Source of the DNA: Methylococcales bacterium
GTDB taxonomy: Bacteria > Pseudomonadota > Gammaproteobacteria > Methylococcales > Methylomonadaceae
NCBI GenBank assembly: GCA_023145835.1
Contig: JAGLDH010000066.1
Location: 32,894 to 96,893 of the forward strand
Length of the DNA stretch: 64,000 bases
Direction of reading: 5' to 3'
Part shown: positions 56,706 to 64,000 of the stretch, piece after piece
Numbering within the stretch: position 1 is the stretch's first letter
How the letters are laid out: each line of letters starts with the position of its first letter
Position numbers and translations under genes: made by a program
The notes under the pieces: generated by a model
What the model saw: the letters and a program-made list of their open reading frames with translations, nothing else
Databases searched by the model: none
What the model was told of the DNA's origin: nothing

Positions 56706-58598
56706 TTATTGTCCGTTTACCGTTACATGATAAGTGTCTATCTTGACCTTACGATCTGGATCGTTTCCACATCCATATTTATGAGCCTTATCATAAGCAT
56801 AATCCTCAGCAGAACCTAGACTCCAATCACTAGAAAAGAGAACTTTTGTTCCATCTGGACTCACGTTAACTTGTGTACATCCTCTATTATTTATGCTGCC
56901 ATGTGTTTGTGCAAAACGTTCTACTGTACCGGTTCCTTTATCAAGCTTTAAGGCAAATACCTCCTTATAACTCTCTTGGCTTGTGTTTACATAACACCAA
57001 CCTGGGCGCTTAATATTTTTGCATGAAATATGGCCGCCGTTATACTTACTAGGAAGTAGTTTTATCTTTTCCTTTGTTTTAAGATTGTAAGACCAAATCC
57101 CCTGCTCTCCAGAAAACACAAATTGTACATAGACCTGCTCACCATTTTGATTAATACCTATATCACCATGAGCTGCAGAAGAAGCAAGTAAAAACTCATT
57201 TTCGAAATTTTTATCATACACGTATATACGGTGTGTAGTGCTTACAACAATATAGTCGCCATAAGGAGAGATAGTAATCCAATCAAAATTATCTGGATGA
57301 GAATTATGTTTATTCCATAAGCCATAGGGAATTAGTTTTTCCCACTTAACCGTATCTGTCGAGATCTCATACAAGACAGCATATACCCTTTCATCACCTA
57401 CTTTTTGTGCAGCAAAAACAATATATTCATCATTATAATCGAGGTTCCCCTCGTTGTTTCCTGTGGTAATTTTGCTATATCCATCGTTAGAAAAATCATG
57501 CAAAATGACAGGCGGGTTCATGTCTGTTCTACCTGCATTTAGCTCCATTTTTTTGAATCTTTTACTACTATCTAGCACATACATTACATTGGGAGCCTTT
57601 TTAGACCATCTCATATCTGCAGGGCCATGTGTAGGAGAGCCTAATTTACTATAGGCTTGATCTCCATTTAGAGCTAATGTCAGTGGGATTTCTTGGAAAG
57701 AATTCGCATCATAGAGCCTATACTGCATTTTAAGTAACGTCATATCACTATTCCATGCTGAACCCTGCTTTGGATATGGATGTGCGTTAGAATTTTGGTT
57801 TGCTCTATCTGTGGCTCTCGTCACCAGAGTACCAAATTCTGGATCAACATATGATGCTAAATAAGCCGGTGGTTGCTGGATAATATTATCAGTAGGAATG
57901 GATGTAAATTGGCTTTGAGGTGGATAGACCTGATTCGTTGAGTACACAAGGGACAATGAATTTAGACCATTTGACTGCCCAAGGGCTGCACTCCAAAACC
58001 CATCCCATGGATTAAGTACATAATTCCCCTCGATCTGTTGATATTTAGACCCCGTATAACGCCATACTGCTTTATGTAAAATTCCCTCCGTACTTGCATT
58101 ATCAAAATCACAATTTGGAGCTGAGCATATGCCATTGCTAGTTTTTACAGAAAACTGACTAAGATTTTTCGGCAGAGAGAAGGGATTACCTACAAGGCTC
58201 CATTGTTTAGCAGCTCCTCCTTGTGCAGGTAGCAAATTGATTTCACCATTATTGGGCGTATTGACACTGCCATTAGGTAAATCCAATGTAACCGTGTTAC
58301 CTGATTGTTGGATTATCCAATAGCCTTGTCCTTGTTCAAGGGGGCTTCCATATACCAATAATTCATATTTATTTGCTGCTCTATCATATAAATAAAGCTT
58401 CCAAGTCTGACCATAATTAATAGCCTCTGCACCAAAATCATCACCAAAAACTTGTTCAACGGTATTGTTACCGAGGGGTGGGGCAGCGGGTAAAGAAACC
58501 ATTCTCCATTGATTATGAGGCAGATGATAATCAACTGCGAGCACACTAGAAGGGAAAATAAATAATAAACAAGCTAATATAAACTTAATAAACAACAT
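56706..58598 (-). CDS. Secreted beta-propeller-like protein with shared N-terminal domain
   Basis: 630 residues with a signal peptide (LFIKFILACLLFIFPSSVLA) and GGGAG before the ATG. Residues about 22-225 form a domain with QWRMVSLPAAPPLG, GQGYWIIQQSGNTVTLDLP, W-S-L-V-G-N-P-F and NPWDGFW that matches the C-terminal domain of the 1000-residue protein at 16056-19058. Residues 250-630 look like a TolB/WD40-type propeller (AWNSDMTLLKMQ, WITISPYGDYIVVSTTHRIY, VNVSPDGTKVLFSSDW), similar in outline to oligogalacturonide-lyase-type propellers, but no catalytic residues can be assigned. Monocistronic. Confidence 0.65.
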   Translation of the reverse strand: MLFIKFILACLLFIFPSSVLAVDYHLPHNQWRMVSLPAAPPLGNNTVEQVFGDDFGAEAINYGQTWKLYLYDRAANKYELLVYGSPLEQGQGYWIIQQSGNTVTLDLPNGSVNTPNNGEINLLPAQGGAAKQWSLVGNPFSLPKNLSQFSVKTSNGICSAPNCDFDNASTEGILHKAVWRYTGSKYQQIEGNYVLNPWDGFWSAALGQSNGLNSLSLVYSTNQVYPPQSQFTSIPTDNIIQQPPAYLASYVDPEFGTLVTRATDRANQNSNAHPYPKQGSAWNSDMTLLKMQYRLYDANSFQEIPLTLALNGDQAYSKLGSPTHGPADMRWSKKAPNVMYVLDSSKRFKKMELNAGRTDMNPPVILHDFSNDGYSKITTGNNEGNLDYNDEYIVFAAQKVGDERVYAVLYEISTDTVKWEKLIPYGLWNKHNSHPDNFDWITISPYGDYIVVSTTHRIYVYDKNFENEFLLASSAAHGDIGINQNGEQVYVQFVFSGEQGIWSYNLKTKEKIKLLPSKYNGGHISCKNIKRPGWCYVNTSQESYKEVFALKLDKGTGTVERFAQTHGSINNRGCTQVNVSPDGTKVLFSSDWSLGSAEDYAYDKAHKYGCGNDPDRKVKIDTYHVTVNGQ

Positions 58599-59197
58599 GA
58601 CATACTCCCTTATTTTTCGATTGATTATTTAATAATAAAGCATTATTAAATAATGTTCTGGATTAAGCTCTACTGTAAGCCATCCAACTCCTGACTCTAG
58701 TTAGAAGCTAGAGGTCAAAATCCTGCTTAGAATAACCTTAGCATAATCAGCTGTATGATGCATTGATGAAGATCAATACATAAAAAAATTTAAAATAAGA
58801 ATCAATCAAGCCTACAGTAATTCTAAACCTGATATAGGTCGTACTACAGACAATCTTTCTAAACCACTGGGTGGATAACTTTACAATTCTTATATCTTAG
58901 TTGTCGGTTGTACTAAAGAGTAAATAAAAAAATGAGTTGTTATAAAAGTCGAGTTTTTGTCTGCGAGAAGTATGGTGAGTAGTTACTCTTTAAAAATGAT
59001 ATTCATCAATTAATAGAGGTACCCTTAACTTCTCGGCTACGTTAGTTAAAATATAGAAGATTAGTGACTAGGTCTATTTATATAATGGTTTCACCAATAA
59101 CATAGTATAAATTCACAGAAACTGGAAACCCTACTATAGGGTAATAGTTGATTTTTGGGCTGGTTATTTAGTTATTTAGGCTATTTTTAGTGCTAAA
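58599..59197. other. Gene-free stretch with one repeat end
   Basis: 599 bases between two leftward genes. It contains the promoter of the propeller gene on its left side and a single end of the CTCTATTAAT repeat family at 59002-59024. No gene was recognised. Confidence 0.5.
59002..59024. repeat. Solo end of the CTCTATTAAT repeat family
   Basis: TTCATCAATTAATAGAGGTA followed by CCC is the complement of the left arm start of the 13125-13281 element (G-G-x-x-CCTCTATTAATTGATGAA). No second arm is seen nearby. Confidence 0.5.
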
Positions 59198-60361
59198 TTA
59201 TTTATATTGATAATAGAATCCATTTTTATCAAGAGGGTTAATATATCGGTGCAATGTTGCTTTTATTTTATTATTACGAAAGTGTATTTGATTAAATGTA
59301 ACATTCGTTGTTTGTGGGTTAAATTCAACTGAAGGGTATGAAGACTGTTGTTTGGCTCCGCGAAGCATAGTCGCTTGACTGACATACCAGTACCAACCAG
59401 GGTTTTTAGGATTATTAATGTAACGATTTAAGGTGACTTTATAAGGCTGTCCATAGACATAAATTAAAGGTATTTCAATAGTGTATTCTTTAGATGTTAT
59501 CACTGATGGGACATCTTGATCTTGGTTACTTAGGCACTTGTTTTGGTTTCCAACATCAAGCTTATTAATTCGATTTGGAAATGAAAAAGAGTTAATTTCC
59601 TTGGTATTAAAACAGTTATCGTATAGAGCTATGTGCGTTAATTCGAGAGGTTTATTTATAAATAAATTTTTAATTTCACCTAGAAGGTTATTCTTATTAA
59701 GTTTTAAAGCTTTTAATTTATTTAATAAGCCAAATGAGGAAGGAATTGAACCCGTTAATTTATTATTACTAAGGTCAATAGCTCCCAATACTTTTAAGCT
59801 TCCAATTTCTGCTGGAATTGATCCAGAAAGTTGATTTGAATTAAGAAAAAGGGCCCGTAACCTATTTATTTTACCAAGCTCTTTGGGTATGTTGCCTATA
59901 AGTCGGTTTCTACTTATGCTAAGTAAACCTAATTTGTTTAAGTTTCCAAATTCGGCAGGAATAGACCCGCTGAGTTGATTAGATGACAGCTGTAAAGAAC
60001 TTAATAAACTTAGCAGACCCAGTTCAGAAGGAATAGTTTTACTGAGTTTATTATTGTTTAGATTTATACGCTTAATATAGCCTAGCTGACTCAATTCTAT
60101 TGGGATTGATCCATTTAAGTTATTACTTGGTAGGTATAAACTGGTTACATTTTTTCCTCCTAAGCAAGTTACTCCAAACCATGTACATTCAGTCCCTATT
60201 TTTCCTAACCAGCCATCATTTTTTTTCCATTTAGCGCCTTCTGTTGAATGATAAAAAGAGAGTAAGGCGCTTCGTTCTTTATTTGGAATAGCAGCAAAAA
60301 TATAAGAAGAATAAAATAAGCTGATAAAGAGACAAAAATAGAGATGAGTTTTGTTGTTCAT
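59198..60361 (-). CDS. Secreted plant-type leucine-rich-repeat protein
   Basis: 387 residues. Signal peptide (LYFCLFISLFYSSYIFAA). An LRR N-cap of plant type follows: ERSALLSFYHSTEGAKW, WLGKIGTECTWFGVTCLGG. About seven 24-residue repeats have the plant-specific consensus L-x-G-S-I-P-x-E-x-G-x-L (LSGSIPAEFGNLNKLGLLSI, LSGSIPAEIGSLKVLGAIDL). The C-terminal 100 residues hold two homologous segments with L-N/H-R-Y-I-N (YKVTLNRYINNPKNPGWYWY and IKATLHRYINPLDKNGFYYQ). It is exported and probably binds protein or glycan. Such LRRs occur sporadically in aquatic bacteria, so horizontal origin is possible but not proven. Confidence 0.8.
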   Translation of the reverse strand: MNNKTHLYFCLFISLFYSSYIFAAIPNKERSALLSFYHSTEGAKWKKNDGWLGKIGTECTWFGVTCLGGKNVTSLYLPSNNLNGSIPIELSQLGYIKRINLNNNKLSKTIPSELGLLSLLSSLQLSSNQLSGSIPAEFGNLNKLGLLSISRNRLIGNIPKELGKINRLRALFLNSNQLSGSIPAEIGSLKVLGAIDLSNNKLTGSIPSSFGLLNKLKALKLNKNNLLGEIKNLFINKPLELTHIALYDNCFNTKEINSFSFPNRINKLDVGNQNKCLSNQDQDVPSVITSKEYTIEIPLIYVYGQPYKVTLNRYINNPKNPGWYWYVSQATMLRGAKQQSSYPSVEFNPQTTNVTFNQIHFRNNKIKATLHRYINPLDKNGFYYQYK

Positions 60362-60529
60362 GGGAAAAACCTTAATTATTTCAAGCTAATATATATAGTA
60401 AAAGTATAGAAGAGTTTGAAAATTTAATATTCTTATTGCAGAAAAAGAGACAACGATCTAAATGGACGCTTACAAATTATTTAAGAGTTATAATTTTAAA
60501 AACGTGTGAGTTGAACGATTGTTGTTTTT

Positions 60530-60549
60530 AACAAACTATATAGTTTGTT
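60530..60549. promoter_or_regulatory. 20-bp perfect palindrome
   Basis: AACAAACTATATAGTTTGTT is perfectly self-complementary. This length and AT content fit a dimeric repressor operator (TetR- or MarR-type), but no matching regulator or promoter is adjacent. It may equally be the relic of an element. Confidence 0.35.
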
Positions 60550-60566
60550 TTACGTCTCAATTTGTA

Positions 60567-60632
60567 AAAAATAGCGACCGATTTTTCTGCGCTAAATTCT
60601 AATCAACTTAATCAGAGGTTCCTTAAAGAGTT
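60567..60632. repeat. One-ended relative of the MITE/IS family, copy D
   Basis: AAATAGCGACCGATTTTTCT, GCGCTAAATTCTAATC and CTTAATCAGAGGTTCCTTAA, the reverse complement of the copy at 20961-21022. Its last part equals the terminal repeat of the 107-bp elements. Confidence 0.6.
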
Positions 60633-60670
60633 ATGACTCAATCTGTACGGATTGATAGAATAGAAAGATG

Positions 60671-60687
60671 GATTAATAGAGGTGCTC
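60671..60687. repeat. Solo end of the CTCTATTAAT repeat family
   Basis: GATTAATAGAGGTGCTC is the complement of the GCACCTCTATTAAT end of the 13125-13281 element. It lies 39 bases from the end of copy D, so two families are side by side. Confidence 0.4.
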
Positions 60688-60814
60688 TAAATGTATTATT
60701 GCTTGGAAGAGCAAAGCATTTTTGCTAACGAAAAAAATGGTGAGCTATAAGCTCTACAACCACAACGGTTGAAATACAGATTAGATAATTAAAAATTGTA
60801 AATTAGACAAAAAA

Positions 60815-62821
60815 GTGAAAAAACAGTTTAAAATTCAAAGTCATTACCAACCAGCAGGCGACCAGCCAACGGCCATTAAACAATTAGTAGAAGGGTTAAA
60901 TGATGGAGAAGTACATCAGTGTTTATTAGGAGTAACGGGGTCAGGTAAAACCTTTACTATTGCTAATGTCATTATGGAAACTCAGCGTCCCGCTATGATT
61001 ATGGCACCGAATAAAACATTGGCAGCTCAGTTATACGGGGAGATGAAAGAATTTTTTCCAGAAAATAGTGTGGAATATTTTGTTTCGTATTACGATTATT
61101 ACCAGCCAGAAGCCTATGTGCCTGCCTCGGACACATTTATCGATAAAGATGCATCATTAAATGAGCATATTGAACAAATGCGCTTATCTGCAACCAAAGC
61201 GCTATTGGAACGAAAAGATACCATTGTCGTTGCCACAGTCTCAGCAATCTATGGCTTGGGAGAGCCTGAATCTTATTTTCAGATGGTGTTGCACCTTGTT
61301 CGTGGAGATATGATTAATCAACGCGATCTTCTACGGCGCTTGGCTGAAATGCAATACACAAGAAATGATGTTGATTTAAAGCGTGCAACCTATCGTGTAC
61401 GCGGTGATGTCATTGATATTTTTCCTGCTGAATCAGATGAAGAGGCATTGCGCATTGAATTGTTTGACGATGAAATTGAACGATTATCTGTATTTGATCC
61501 ACTCACTGGTGAAATAAAGCAACGGTTGGCGCGTTATACTGTCTATCCAAAAACACATTATGTGACCCCCAGAGAAAAATTATTAGAAGCAGTTGAGAAA
61601 ATAAAAGTAGAGTTGGTTGATAGGTTAAAGCAGTTAAGAGCTAATAATAAATTAGTTGAAGCTCAACGCCTAGAGCAAAGAACCTTGTTTGATATAGAAA
61701 TGATTATAGAGGTTGGGTATTGCTCAGGAATAGAAAATTATTCACGTTATTTATCTTCTAGAGAAGAGGGTGAGTCTCCACCGACTATGTTTGACTATTT
61801 ACCTGATGATGCACTACTTATTATTGATGAAAGTCATGTGACTGTTCCGCAAATTGGTGCAATGTATAAAGGTGATAGATCCAGAAAAGAAACACTCGTT
61901 GAATATGGGTTTAGATTACCTTCGGCATTAGATAACCGACCTTTAATGTTTGAAGAGTTTGAGCTTAAATCAGCACAAAGAATTTATGTTTCTGCCACAC
62001 CAAGTACTTATGAAAAAGAGCATATTGATACTTTTGTTGAACAAGTCGTTCGACCAACAGGACTTTTAGATCCTATTATTGAAGTACGTCCAGCATCAAC
62101 ACAAGTTGATGACTTATTATCAGAAATATATAAACGGGTTAAATTAAAAGAACGTGTTTTAGTGACAACATTAACGAAAAGAATGTCAGAAGATTTAACT
62201 GAGTATTTAATGGAGCATGATGTTAAGGTTCGCTATTTACATTCTGATATTGATACCGTCGAACGTGTGGAAATTATTCGGGATTTAAGGCTAGGGCAAT
62301 TTGATGTACTTGTAGGAATTAACTTATTACGAGAAGGGCTAGATATTCCTGAAGTTTCATTAGTTACTATTTTAGATGCGGATAAAGAAGGTTTTTTGCG
62401 CTCAGTTGTTTCGTTAGTGCAAACCATAGGGCGAGCTGCAAGAAATGTGAATGGAATGGCCATTCTTTATGGGGATAGAGTGACTAAATCAATGCGTCAA
62501 GCCATTGATGAAACAGAGCGGCGTCGAGAGAAACAACATATTTTTAATATTGAAAAAGGGATTAAACCTAAAACTATTTATAAGTCAGTTACAGATATTA
62601 TGGAACTAGAAATTCCAGGCTCAGGATTATCCCTTGGGAAAATAGAAACAAAAGTGGCAGCGTCGGTGGCAGAATATAAAATATTAACCCCTAAACAAGC
62701 TGCCAAAAAGCTCAAACAATTAGAAGATAAAATGTATAAACATGCTAAAGACCTAGAATTTGAAGCCGCCGCTGCCGCTAGGGATGAAATAAAAATACTA
62801 CAAGCAGAAATGATGATTTGA
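60815..62821 (+). CDS. uvrB: Excinuclease ABC subunit B
   Basis: 668 residues, full length, GTG start. It is the damage-verifying helicase-like subunit of nucleotide excision repair. Motifs: [20 protein letters not shown], Walker [30 protein letters not shown], the beta-hairpin [38 protein letters not shown]-like [19 protein letters not shown] and a C-terminal UVR coiled-coil ([20 protein letters not shown]). No strong ribosome site is visible before the GTG. Confidence 0.97.
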   Translation: MKKQFKIQSHYQPAGDQPTAIKQLVEGLNDGEVHQCLLGVTGSGKTFTIANVIMETQRPAMIMAPNKTLAAQLYGEMKEFFPENSVEYFVSYYDYYQPEAYVPASDTFIDKDASLNEHIEQMRLSATKALLERKDTIVVATVSAIYGLGEPESYFQMVLHLVRGDMINQRDLLRRLAEMQYTRNDVDLKRATYRVRGDVIDIFPAESDEEALRIELFDDEIERLSVFDPLTGEIKQRLARYTVYPKTHYVTPREKLLEAVEKIKVELVDRLKQLRANNKLVEAQRLEQRTLFDIEMIIEVGYCSGIENYSRYLSSREEGESPPTMFDYLPDDALLIIDESHVTVPQIGAMYKGDRSRKETLVEYGFRLPSALDNRPLMFEEFELKSAQRIYVSATPSTYEKEHIDTFVEQVVRPTGLLDPIIEVRPASTQVDDLLSEIYKRVKLKERVLVTTLTKRMSEDLTEYLMEHDVKVRYLHSDIDTVERVEIIRDLRLGQFDVLVGINLLREGLDIPEVSLVTILDADKEGFLRSVVSLVQTIGRAARNVNGMAILYGDRVTKSMRQAIDETERRREKQHIFNIEKGIKPKTIYKSVTDIMELEIPGSGLSLGKIETKVAASVAEYKILTPKQAAKKLKQLEDKMYKHAKDLEFEAAAAARDEIKILQAEMMI

Positions 62822-62886
62822 ACTGATAACTAGCACCTTAATATGTAAGAAAAATAATTAATAAATAAAGCAAAGATATAAAACCT

Positions 62887-63540
62887 ATGTGTGGTCGATT
62901 CAATTTAACAGCAACGCCTGAAAAGATTATCCAAACATTTCATCTTCAGCGATTGCTTCGGTACGAAACTAGTTACAACATCCCGCCTGGACAAAAAATC
63001 CTAACTATTGTGCAATTGGGTGATGGTCGTTATAAAGCCGTTTATTTATATTGGGGGTTGACCCCTCATTGGGCAAAAGATCGAAAAATTAGTAATCATT
63101 TAATTAATGCTCGTGTAGAAACGATAGCAGAAAAACCTTCATTTAGAGAGGCTTATAAACAAAGGCGATGCCTAATTCCTGCAACAGGGTTTTATGAATG
63201 GAAAAAGCTAGAACAAGGAAAACAAGCTTATTGTATCAGTCATAAAAAGCAGCAACTATTTGCCTTTGCCGGTTTATGGGAATATTGGGAGCAGGGTACA
63301 GAATCTATTTATAGCTGTACGATAATTACCTCAGCTGCTAATAAAATGATAAAACCTATTCATCAACGCATGCCTGTTATCATCAATAATCAGAATTACA
63401 CTCATTGGCTTGATAAACAAGCATCACAAGAAACAACACAGAAATTATTAAAAACAGATGCTTATCAGGAAATGACTTTAAAAATGGTGAGTGATTGGGT
63501 TAATAATCCACATCATAACGATAAAAACTGTATGACCTAA
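62887..63540 (+). CDS. SRAP (HMCES/YedK) family abasic-site shield protein
   Basis: 217 residues. MCGRFNLTATPEKI gives the catalytic Cys2 exposed after Met removal, which forms a thiazolidine crosslink to abasic sites in single-stranded DNA. Supporting motifs: YNIPPGQKI, WGLTPHWAKD, NARVETIAEKPSFREAYKQR, CLIPATGFYEWKK (conserved Glu) and IHQRMPVII (conserved His). It follows uvrB, so two DNA-damage genes are neighbours. Its stop overlaps the next gene's ATG (TAATG). Confidence 0.93.
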   Translation: MCGRFNLTATPEKIIQTFHLQRLLRYETSYNIPPGQKILTIVQLGDGRYKAVYLYWGLTPHWAKDRKISNHLINARVETIAEKPSFREAYKQRRCLIPATGFYEWKKLEQGKQAYCISHKKQQLFAFAGLWEYWEQGTESIYSCTIITSAANKMIKPIHQRMPVIINNQNYTHWLDKQASQETTQKLLKTDAYQEMTLKMVSDWVNNPHHNDKNCMT

Positions 63541-63989
63541 TGCAAGTATATCAGACTGTAAAAGAACAAATATATTGTGCGATAAACACACAAGAAAAGC
63601 GATATTCAGCTGTTAGCACCTTGGTCATCACATTAATTACCATTACACCTTTGTGTGGATACTTGTTTCAGTGCGGGTGTGATTGGCCATGGCAGGGATT
63701 GGACTCTCATTGCAACTTTTATAACTCAAGTCTAAAACAGCATTGCCCTTGGTGTGCATCCATGGCTTCAGGCGTATTATCAGTTGGTATAGCAATTATA
63801 GGAGGTGTTTGGGGATCAGCTTTTTTATCACCTGCCGTGTCTGTAAAAGGTATTAACCCAGGTGCTATTCGCATATTTCAAGGGTTGTTAATATATCTAT
63901 TGCTAGCGTATTTATCAGCTATTATTGCTGCTTTTTACCAGGGGTATGGATTAGGGGTGGGAGATTATTTTCGTTCGCTGGACCATTGA
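63540..63989 (+). CDS. Small membrane protein with conserved Cys cluster
   Basis: 149 residues, start overlapping the stop of the SRAP gene and so translationally coupled. About four hydrophobic helices (YSAVSTLVITLITITPLCGY, SVGIAIIGGVWGSAFL, IFQGLLIYLLLAYLSAIIAA). Between helices 1 and 2 is a loop with C-G-x(4)-Q-C-G-C-D-W-P-W, D-S-H-C-N and H-C-P-W-C-A-S. The CxC and CPWC patterns suggest disulfide or metal/heme chemistry on one face. I do not recognise a named family. The gene ends 11 bases before the window edge. Confidence 0.6.
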   Translation: MQVYQTVKEQIYCAINTQEKRYSAVSTLVITLITITPLCGYLFQCGCDWPWQGLDSHCNFYNSSLKQHCPWCASMASGVLSVGIAIIGGVWGSAFLSPAVSVKGINPGAIRIFQGLLIYLLLAYLSAIIAAFYQGYGLGVGDYFRSLDH

Positions 63990-64000
63990 AAAAGCCTACA

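Larger units (their letters stand above)
60362..60814. other. Gene-free stretch with repeats and a palindrome
   Basis: 453 bases upstream of uvrB. Contains a 20-bp perfect palindrome (60530-60549), an inverted copy of the MITE/IS end family (60567-60632) and a solo end of the second family (60671-60687). The uvrB promoter must lie to the right of these. No clear LexA box (CTGTN8ACAG) was found. Confidence 0.55.

Noticed and set aside
60640..60814. LexA box upstream of uvrB
   Set aside because: No CTGT-N8-ACAG sequence was seen in the gap.

Overview
The window looks like an AT-rich (about 35-38% GC by eye) gammaproteobacterial chromosome. The conserved blocks point that way: rpsF-rpsR-DUF2232-rplI, hldD and waaA for a heptose/Kdo lipopolysaccharide, accA-tilS, nadK-recN, uvrB and the outer-membrane lipoprotein gene mlaA. 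A protein with a VPLPA-CTERM-type sorting tail, many secreted repeat proteins and abundant insertion-sequence debris suggest a free-living aquatic or surface-associated bacterium of the Thiotrichales/Methylococcales kind. The exact genus cannot be read from the sequence.

Layout. 1-1.04 kb: the tail of a sugar-cluster type methyltransferase and fragments of transposases. 1.2-5.3 kb: a secreted jelly-roll-like protein, a glycosidase-like gene that has lost its 5' end, and a DUF4139 protein. 5.4-7.4 kb: a divergent type II restriction-modification pair, whose C5 methyltransferase carries an N-terminal MerR-like helix-turn-helix. 7.5-14.5 kb: a CTERM-anchored protein, a penicillin/AHL-acylase-type gene broken by one frameshift, an AraC regulator with a small monooxygenase, and a secreted protein with three C-X18-C repeats. 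14.5-25.6 kb: accessory DNA containing an internally deleted IS1-family element, a 1000-residue Asp-box protein, a DHH phosphoesterase, an AraC-GyrI regulator, a decayed Y1 (REP-associated) transposase, a short-chain dehydrogenase stub running in frame into mlaA, and an IS3 remnant inside an ISAs1 remnant. 26-30.5 kb: an OmpR/EnvZ-type two-component system between two spondin-domain exported proteins. 30.5-36 kb: a DUF4091 exported protein, then nadK-recN. 36.3-49.1 kb: a 2764-residue LEPR-XLL/DUF4347/cadherin-repeat surface protein, a hybrid histidine kinase with HPt, and a REC-GGDEF-EAL protein, all on one strand. 49.3-56.4 kb: housekeeping genes. 56.7-60.4 kb: a secreted propeller-like protein that shares a domain with the Asp-box protein, and a plant-type leucine-rich-repeat protein. 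60.8-64 kb: uvrB, a SRAP-domain gene and a small cysteine-rich membrane protein.

How they work together. The window alternates conserved core operons with islands of exported proteins and small inverted-repeat elements. Two modules look functionally coherent: (i) the two-component system with its two spondin-domain neighbours, where an identical 12-mer lies upstream of both spondin genes and of the regulator gene; (ii) the giant surface protein followed by a phosphorelay kinase and a c-di-GMP enzyme, which suggests regulated surface attachment. At least two families of short MITE-like elements recur, one of them with two 107-bp copies. No tRNA, rRNA or CRISPR array was recognised.
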